DNA of 64,000 nucleotides from Polytrichum commune. Lineage: Eukaryota; Streptophyta; Polytrichopsida; Polytrichales; Polytrichaceae. The DNA lies in contig OX485807.1 in the NCBI GenBank assembly GCA_950295325.1, positions 46,116,796 to 46,180,795 of the forward strand, written 5' to 3'. The notes under the pieces were generated by a model. The model did not search any database. It saw nothing but the letters and a program-made list of their open reading frames with translations, and had not been told where the DNA came from. Position numbers and translations under genes: made by a program. Below, piece by piece: positions 59,019 to 64,000 of this stretch; the first letter of the stretch is position 1, and every line of letters starts with the position of its first letter.

Positions 59019-62000
59019 ATGGGGCTCCTGTTTGGCTTCAGCCCGACAAATCTATTCCACCAGTGTGTGGCCAGGTACTTCAAGTTTGTTGGCCTTCAAA
59101 GCCAACTAGTGCAGCTCAACAATGGAACAACCATGCATTGTTGGATTCCACAGAAGAAGCAGGGCGCGAATTCGCATGAGAGTGCAGGTGACAAACCTGC
59201 ATTGGTGCTGCTCCATGCCTTTGGCCTAAACAGCCACACATGGGCTCGCCAGATTTCAAGCTTTTCAGCAGCTTTTGATTTGTATGTCCCTGACCTTCTG
59301 TTCAGTGGAGAGTCATTCACGACCAACAAAGAAAGGACTGAATTCTTTCAGGTGGGTCTCCAAACAACCAACTTGAAGTAATTTCAAAGCATAGTAGAAA
59401 GAAAGATGACTCCTTTGTTGCCACCGGCATGAGTCACAGTTTTGTTTCATCTTTGAGTGGCCTAAATCTGTATGTAGTCTCTATATGTAATCCCGAAACG
59501 AGGGCCCCCAAAGACTACTGCCTCCTTCCACAGGTGAACACCTTGATTGGGCGTCGTCAAGGCGGCCTGCACCTGTCTGCCCCCAAACGGCAACCCCCTA
59601 GGTTTCCACGTAATAACTTGACGAAAACCCTCAGTGAGATTGGGTGGACATAGACGGCAGGCCGCACCAGAAATCAAGTGCTAGTGAATAGAAAGAGGAC
59701 GTCCTTACTTATGGTTAAGAATGCTATGAGCATGTTGTGTTTTATTTTCGATGGACCCAAAGAATTGGTGAGACCAAGAACCAAATCAAGGGTATCTCAA
59801 TGTCTTAGTAGAGACTATTCCCCACATTCATGCTCAAATTGAGATTTCGACAAGACAGTAAATTAATTTGCTTGTTACGGGTGACGAATTGCCTCCATGG
59901 TTTTTGCTATCAACATTTATCATTCAGTTTACTGCCACTAGGACAAACATGTGCAAATTCCCAGCTAGCCATGCTGAAACACAGACCCTGTTGCTTCCGT
60001 GTGGGCGGGGCTCGACAGGCAGAGTGTGTAATGAAGCTCTTGCAACAGCTCAATGTCTCCAAGTTCAGTGTCATTGGAACTAGCTATGGAGGATTTGTGG
60101 CATACAGAATTGCCCACATGTATCCACACGCCGTTCACAAACTCGTGATCTCGAGTTCCGCTGTCAACATGACCCCTGAAACAGACGAGGCTATGGTGAA
60201 AAGGTTCAAGACAAAAGATGTGACAGAAATTCTACAGCCACATGATGCTGAAGGTGTGAGAAGGGCAAGCATACTGGCTTTCCACCAACAGCCGCTCTTT
60301 GGGATCCCTACATTCATGTGCAATGACCTCCTTGATGTGAGTCCTTCTTTGACTTTGGTGTTCTTTAGGCAGAGAAAAGAAAAGAAAGTCACAAGACTCA
60401 ACTGTTACCACTTCATCTTCAAGTTGGTCTAATTCCAAAACGGACATCACAATAATCAGAGGGACCTTGAAGAATATTGCCTCCTTTCAAAGGTGAACAC
60501 CTTGAACATGCCACTATGTTTCCACATGGGTGGTTGAAAATATGCTGTTCATCCATATATCCCCACTATGATTGGGTGGACCATGGTGGCGCTATTCCAG
60601 CCTTAGGCCGCTTAACCTCAGAGTCCTCATTGGATCGGGTTAAGGCCTTGGGTTTAAGCCACCCTCCTTCAAGGCTTTTATGTGTGATGTTTCCTTAAAC
60701 CCTGATCATTACGTCTGCCTAGATTTTGTCTAATTTGTTTCATGTCATCTAGTGTTCGCCTTGAACACTGTGTCTATTGGACTTTCAAGATACCTTACAC
60801 TAAAATAAGATTCTGTACATACTTTGGGCAGGTGATTTTCAACAAAAACAGGAAGGAGAAATTGGAGCTGATTGATGGTCTGCAGTTACGGAAACCCAAT
60901 GCACCACCTTTACCTAAAGTCAGTCAGGTTAGTGTTTTTCAGAAGCAAACGGTTGAGGTGAGGATTGCTTCACACCTCCTATGGTCTTCTCTATGAGCTA
61001 CTAAAATGGGTTCTATGTGGTGGTTTTGCTTCTTGTGCGTTGCAGGAGGTTCTTTTAATTTGGGGCGAGAGTGATCCTGTTTTCGACATCAGTTATGCAC
61101 AAAAGCTCAAGGAGTAAGTTTCTCAAAACAAATCTACGTGTCCTTGGACAAAAACAAATCTTCTCACCCACTTCTCACAGCTCTCAAGAGGAAAGAGTGT
61201 CAAGATGAATGAATGTCAAACCTTCTCATGCATGTGTAATGGATACACTTTGACAGCCTTTCGTAATGCTATTGTAGATGGCTTGACTTCATGGAGACTG
61301 CACAGATTTTGAAAGGGGTTTTTCTTTTAATAAATGAGGAGTGGAACTTGAGTGTCAACTAGGCTAGATTTACATATTAGCTTATAAAAGTCTGGATATA
61401 AGTTGTCTTCTTCACTGGAGTCAGTAGTGCCAGTCATTTGCTCGTTATTATGTGGTTTCAAGTCCACCTCTATTTATGCTATCCTGAGTGAAAACTCTTT
61501 CGAGTCCTTCCGTTCAAAATTTCTTAGAGAATCACCTTGTTGGATTACAGCCCTTGGGACTCAGTTGGGCGGTGTAAGCTCTGTAGTAGAAAACATCCTG
61601 GGCAGTTCCGATGAATAGGGTTTAGGGTGTAGGGTTTAGGTTTCTGGATTTTCAGTTCACATGACACTTGAAGTTTGTGTAAGCTGTTCTATATATCTGC
61701 AAAATATTATCCTCTTACATTCATGCTGAGTATTAGAGTTATCCTTTAACTCAAATGAGTTTGGTAGGGAGTTTCTTACAAAACCTTCCATGTTTGGCAA
61801 GCTTGAGGTGCATGCGTCGGAGGTCGTGTGGAGGTTTGAACCAATAACATTCTATATTGGTTCATTGAGGGTCAAACTCATTTTAGCACCGCATGTTATT
61901 GGTTCAAACCTCCACACGACCTCCGACGCATGCACCTCAAGCTTGCCAAACATGGAAGGTTTTGTAAGAAACTCCCTACCAAACTCCTTTGAGTTAAAGG

Positions 62001-62204
62001 ATAACTCTATTGTCCCAGAGACTTGTCACATCACTGTTACTGATTGACTTGCCTTCAATGGACAGGTACATTGGTGATAATGCAGAGTTGGAAATCATCA
62101 AAGAAGCCGCACATGTGCCCCAAGTTGAGATCCCCAAGGAGTATAACCAACGGGTGATGAAATTCTTAACTAGAGAGCCTCGATTGACAAAACTGTCCAT
62201 CTGA
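59019..62204 (+). CDS. Alpha/beta-fold hydrolase (monoacylglycerol lipase/ABHD6-like)
   Basis: Exons: 59019-59351, 60019-60336, 60832-60927, 61046-61113, 62066-62204; 317 aa. The catalytic triad is complete: nucleophile S133 in GTSYGG, acid D259 in IWGESDPVF, and H288 in EAAHVPQVEIP. The oxyanion strand-loop is LLHAFGLN (H66; HAFG rather than the common HGFG). Residues 1-30 (MGLLFGFSPTNLFHQ..) resemble the N-termini of plant lipase-like hydrolases of this group. The substrate is not predictable; acylglycerols or other esters are likely from the family. Introns are phase 0, 0, 0 and 2. Exon 2 starts at GCAGAGTGTGTA, joined as ..ERTEFFQ/AECVMKLL, which fits the family. The start ATG sits in CCACCATGG. 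Intron 1 and 2 hold related repeats, intron 4 a hairpin MITE. The gene looks intact. Confidence 0.88.
59490..59650 (+). repeat. Dispersed repeat in hydrolase intron 1
   Basis: AGACTACTGCCTCCTTCCACAGGTGAACACCTTGA..GATTGGGTGGAC resembles the block at 60466-60600 in intron 2 (AGAATATTGCCTCCTTTCAAAGGTGAACACCTTGA..GATTGGGTGGAC). Ends are unclear. Confidence 0.5.
60466..60690 (+). repeat. Second copy of the intron repeat, in hydrolase intron 2
   Basis: See the intron 1 copy for shared blocks. This copy is longer and includes GATCGGGTTAAGGCCTTGGGTTTAAGCC near its right side, which could be a B-box-like/SINE segment, but no A box or target duplication was found. Confidence 0.45.
61735..62008. mobile_element. 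Fold-back MITE, family C, near-perfect hairpin in hydrolase intron 4
   Basis: The two arms (about 61735-61850 and 61890-62008) are inverted copies that differ at only one or two positions over about 117 bases, with a loop of about 40. ATT flanks both sides (61732-61734, 62009-62011). The 3-bp duplication and hairpin shape suggest a PIF/Harbinger-type or similar MITE. High arm identity means a recent insertion or gene conversion. Confidence 0.85.
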
Positions 62205-62229
62205 AGAGGCGATCTGTGTGGTGGGATAT

Positions 62230-62385
62230 TGTAAGTCCTCCCAACTGTGTTCACTATTGAGTGTGGAGTAGCTAAATAAAATTTGAATATGCAGTCGAAC
62301 CTCTCTCTTCAATACGTGTCTATATGGTGTTTGTTCTTTGATCCTCTCTATCCACACACACCAATCAAATATAGGTGTGCAATTA
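62230..62385 (-). repeat. MITE family D fragment
   Basis: GTAAGTCCTCCCAACTGTGTTCACTATTGAGTGTGGAGTAGCT.. and TATGGTGTTTGTTCTTTGATCCTC.. match the interior of the 24612 and 49420 elements; both ends are missing. Confidence 0.5.
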
Positions 62386-64000
62386 GGATGTGACAAACCC
62401 AAGGAAACGGTGGGGTGGAGCGGGTATAAGTAAGACCCAATCTGTAGCACTTGTTGTGATTTAAGAACACCAAAGACAATATCTCTCATTTATGGTGGAA
62501 AAAGCAAGACCTTTAAATCCCACCCCATGGACAACACCTCTTTATCCAAATCATCAATTTGCTACAGAACTGCGAAGACAAATAGGCATGCCTCACTCAG
62601 AGGTCTCACGATTTAGGTGGAAGCCACTTAAGGCTCTCTCCCAAACCAGGAAAGAAATCCATTGTGGAGTCAATTGATGTCTTCATCCCGGGCCCTAATC
62701 GGCATGGAGATTCTTTGACATTTCAAGAATAGATTCGTGAAAGTCTCGTTCAATTTTGTTTTATAGAGACAGATGCTCCAAAGTGATTTAGATACGCATA
62801 GACTTGAAGGGGAAAGCCTATATTAAATGTCTAGGGTGTTGCCCATTGCAAGCATCAACCATCTTTAGGAGTGTGGGCAACACCCGGAACCAAATATGTT
62901 GAAAATTGATGTTCACGCACGCTCATCTGTTTAGAGACAACTCATCATCCGGTTAATGGACTTTGACCATCTCTAGAATAGGCATATGATTTCCAAATTT
63001 GGAAACTCAAATCCTCACATATGTGTATTTCAAATATATATGTAGATATCTGTTAGTATTGATATTGAATTTTCTCATTCATCTTGTCATCCATTCTATT
63101 TTTTAGACTAAAGATTTTCACTACTTGCCCCAACACAAGAAAAAAAACTTTGTGACCGTTGGATCTTCTCAAATTTTGTTGAAATGAAGAGATTTTGTCC
63201 TCCTTGATCTTCATGATGGAGTTGATTTTCACATGCAAGTGGCCGATCTGACCATACAATCTTGACATCAAGTGTGGTATGAAAATTTCAAATTCATTGG
63301 AATGCATCCTGTGACTATAAAAGGGTTAACTTACTCACCTGCCTAAATTCAACCTGGGACAAATTTATGATGTTCGGGACTGAGGCGAACTCCTGAGGCC
63401 TATGAGGCTGACCTCTCTTATTATAATCCAGAATACAGAATTTTTATGCTCTATTTGATTCTTCTGCCTATGTGTCTTGGATAAATACAGTGATACATTC
63501 AAGTTTTGAGTCTGAGTAAAATATGTATAGAGAGAGATATTCAAGCATAAGAATGCTTTTAAATGTTGAATTACTCTCCACATGACAGAAGGTCTTAAAT
63601 CCTAGTGTGCAAGTGGCTCGAGTTGGGCCGTTTTATGCACAGATACATGAATTTGAACTACAAATCTATAGATGCAACACCTGTCAAAATTCGTACAAAA
63701 TATATTATGTTATGTCAAGGAAGCCAATATCCTAATGTATTGCACTGCACATCATAAATGAATAATAAATAACATCAGTATTTTAGTACACCGAGGTGAA
63801 TGGGAGTCCATGCATTTTGCATTGCCTTGGTCATACTTCATCAATCCATGTGGGATCTGTATTATAAATCATTGCATGTCAATATATTGGGGTAGGGAAA
63901 ACTGCTAAGTTTCATGGGCCTTATAATGTGGTCAATTTTCTTAATCAAACATCTAAATTTGAGTGGTATATGGCAAGACCAATAGTTAAGAATATAGACA
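62386..64000. other. Intergenic DNA to the window end, nothing recognised
   Basis: Short open frames only (up to 84 codons), no motif. No RNA gene or bounded repeat seen. Confidence 0.4.

Noticed and set aside
1-64000. CRISPR arrays, operons or other prokaryotic features
   Set aside because: The genes have spliceosomal introns and plant domains; no regularly spaced identical repeats with unique spacers occur.

Overview
This is nuclear DNA of a land plant. The coding genes have many introns, with plant-type GT-AG borders and one GC-AG border. The interstitial telomere repeat is of the TTTAGGG type, and the protein families are plant ones (pectate lyase, ZFWD CCCH/WD40 proteins, DCD-domain protein). 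A plastid-derived block with degraded ycf3 exon 1, trnS-GGA and the rps4 tail reads like plastid DNA of a spore-bearing plant (for example the rps4 C-terminus ...SRQA). A bryophyte, perhaps a moss, is my best guess; the species cannot be fixed from sequence alone. The intergenic DNA is AT-rich and full of short inverted-repeat transposons.

Five protein-coding genes can be supported, all on the + strand. They are (1) a secreted pectate lyase (6099-7754, no intron, TATA box at 5865); (2) ZFWD1 (19189-24199, 9 exons, 491 aa); (3) ZFWD2 (34119-38638, 9 exons, 493 aa), a close paralog of ZFWD1 with the same exon lengths and phases; (4) a DCD-domain protein with a Gln/His/Asn-rich N-terminus (about 43109-46292, 5 exons); and (5) an alpha/beta hydrolase (59019-62204, 5 exons, 317 aa). 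Nothing suggests that these genes act in one pathway. The two ZFWD genes are a segmental duplication.

Region by region: 1-5500 holds small MITEs and no gene. 5500-7800 is the pectate lyase. 8400-8820 is a degraded repeat. 13000-15000 is a decayed CACTA (TNP2/DUF4218) transposase on the - strand. 17.7-19.2 kb carries decayed tandem copies of the ZFWD1 leader. 19.2-24.2 kb is ZFWD1, with two MITEs in intron 8 and one just 3' of the gene, all missing from ZFWD2. 26-30 kb holds MITEs. 31.1-34.1 kb carries repeated copies of the ZFWD2 leader, with a 1.3 kb plastid DNA insertion splitting the copy next to the gene. 34.1-38.6 kb is ZFWD2. 39.7-40.3 kb is a short pogo-type element. 43.1-46.3 kb is the DCD gene. 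47-52.4 kb holds MITEs, two CACTA MITEs with perfect 3-bp target duplications, and a decayed Tigger/pogo transposase. 53.1-54.7 kb is a tandemly duplicated TIR element with an interstitial telomere repeat. 55.6-56.0 kb is a tRNA-derived SINE. 57.1-57.9 kb is a diverged tandem array. 59.0-62.2 kb is the hydrolase gene, with a near-perfect hairpin MITE in its last intron. 62.4-64 kb shows nothing recognisable.

I did not find a clear new molecular system. The most unusual things are the arrays of decayed leader copies upstream of both ZFWD genes, the plastid DNA insertion in the ZFWD2 promoter, the paralog-defined empty sites for three MITE families, and the internal repeat in the pectate lyase N-terminus. 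All exon borders are read by eye from splice signals, reading frame and paralog comparison.
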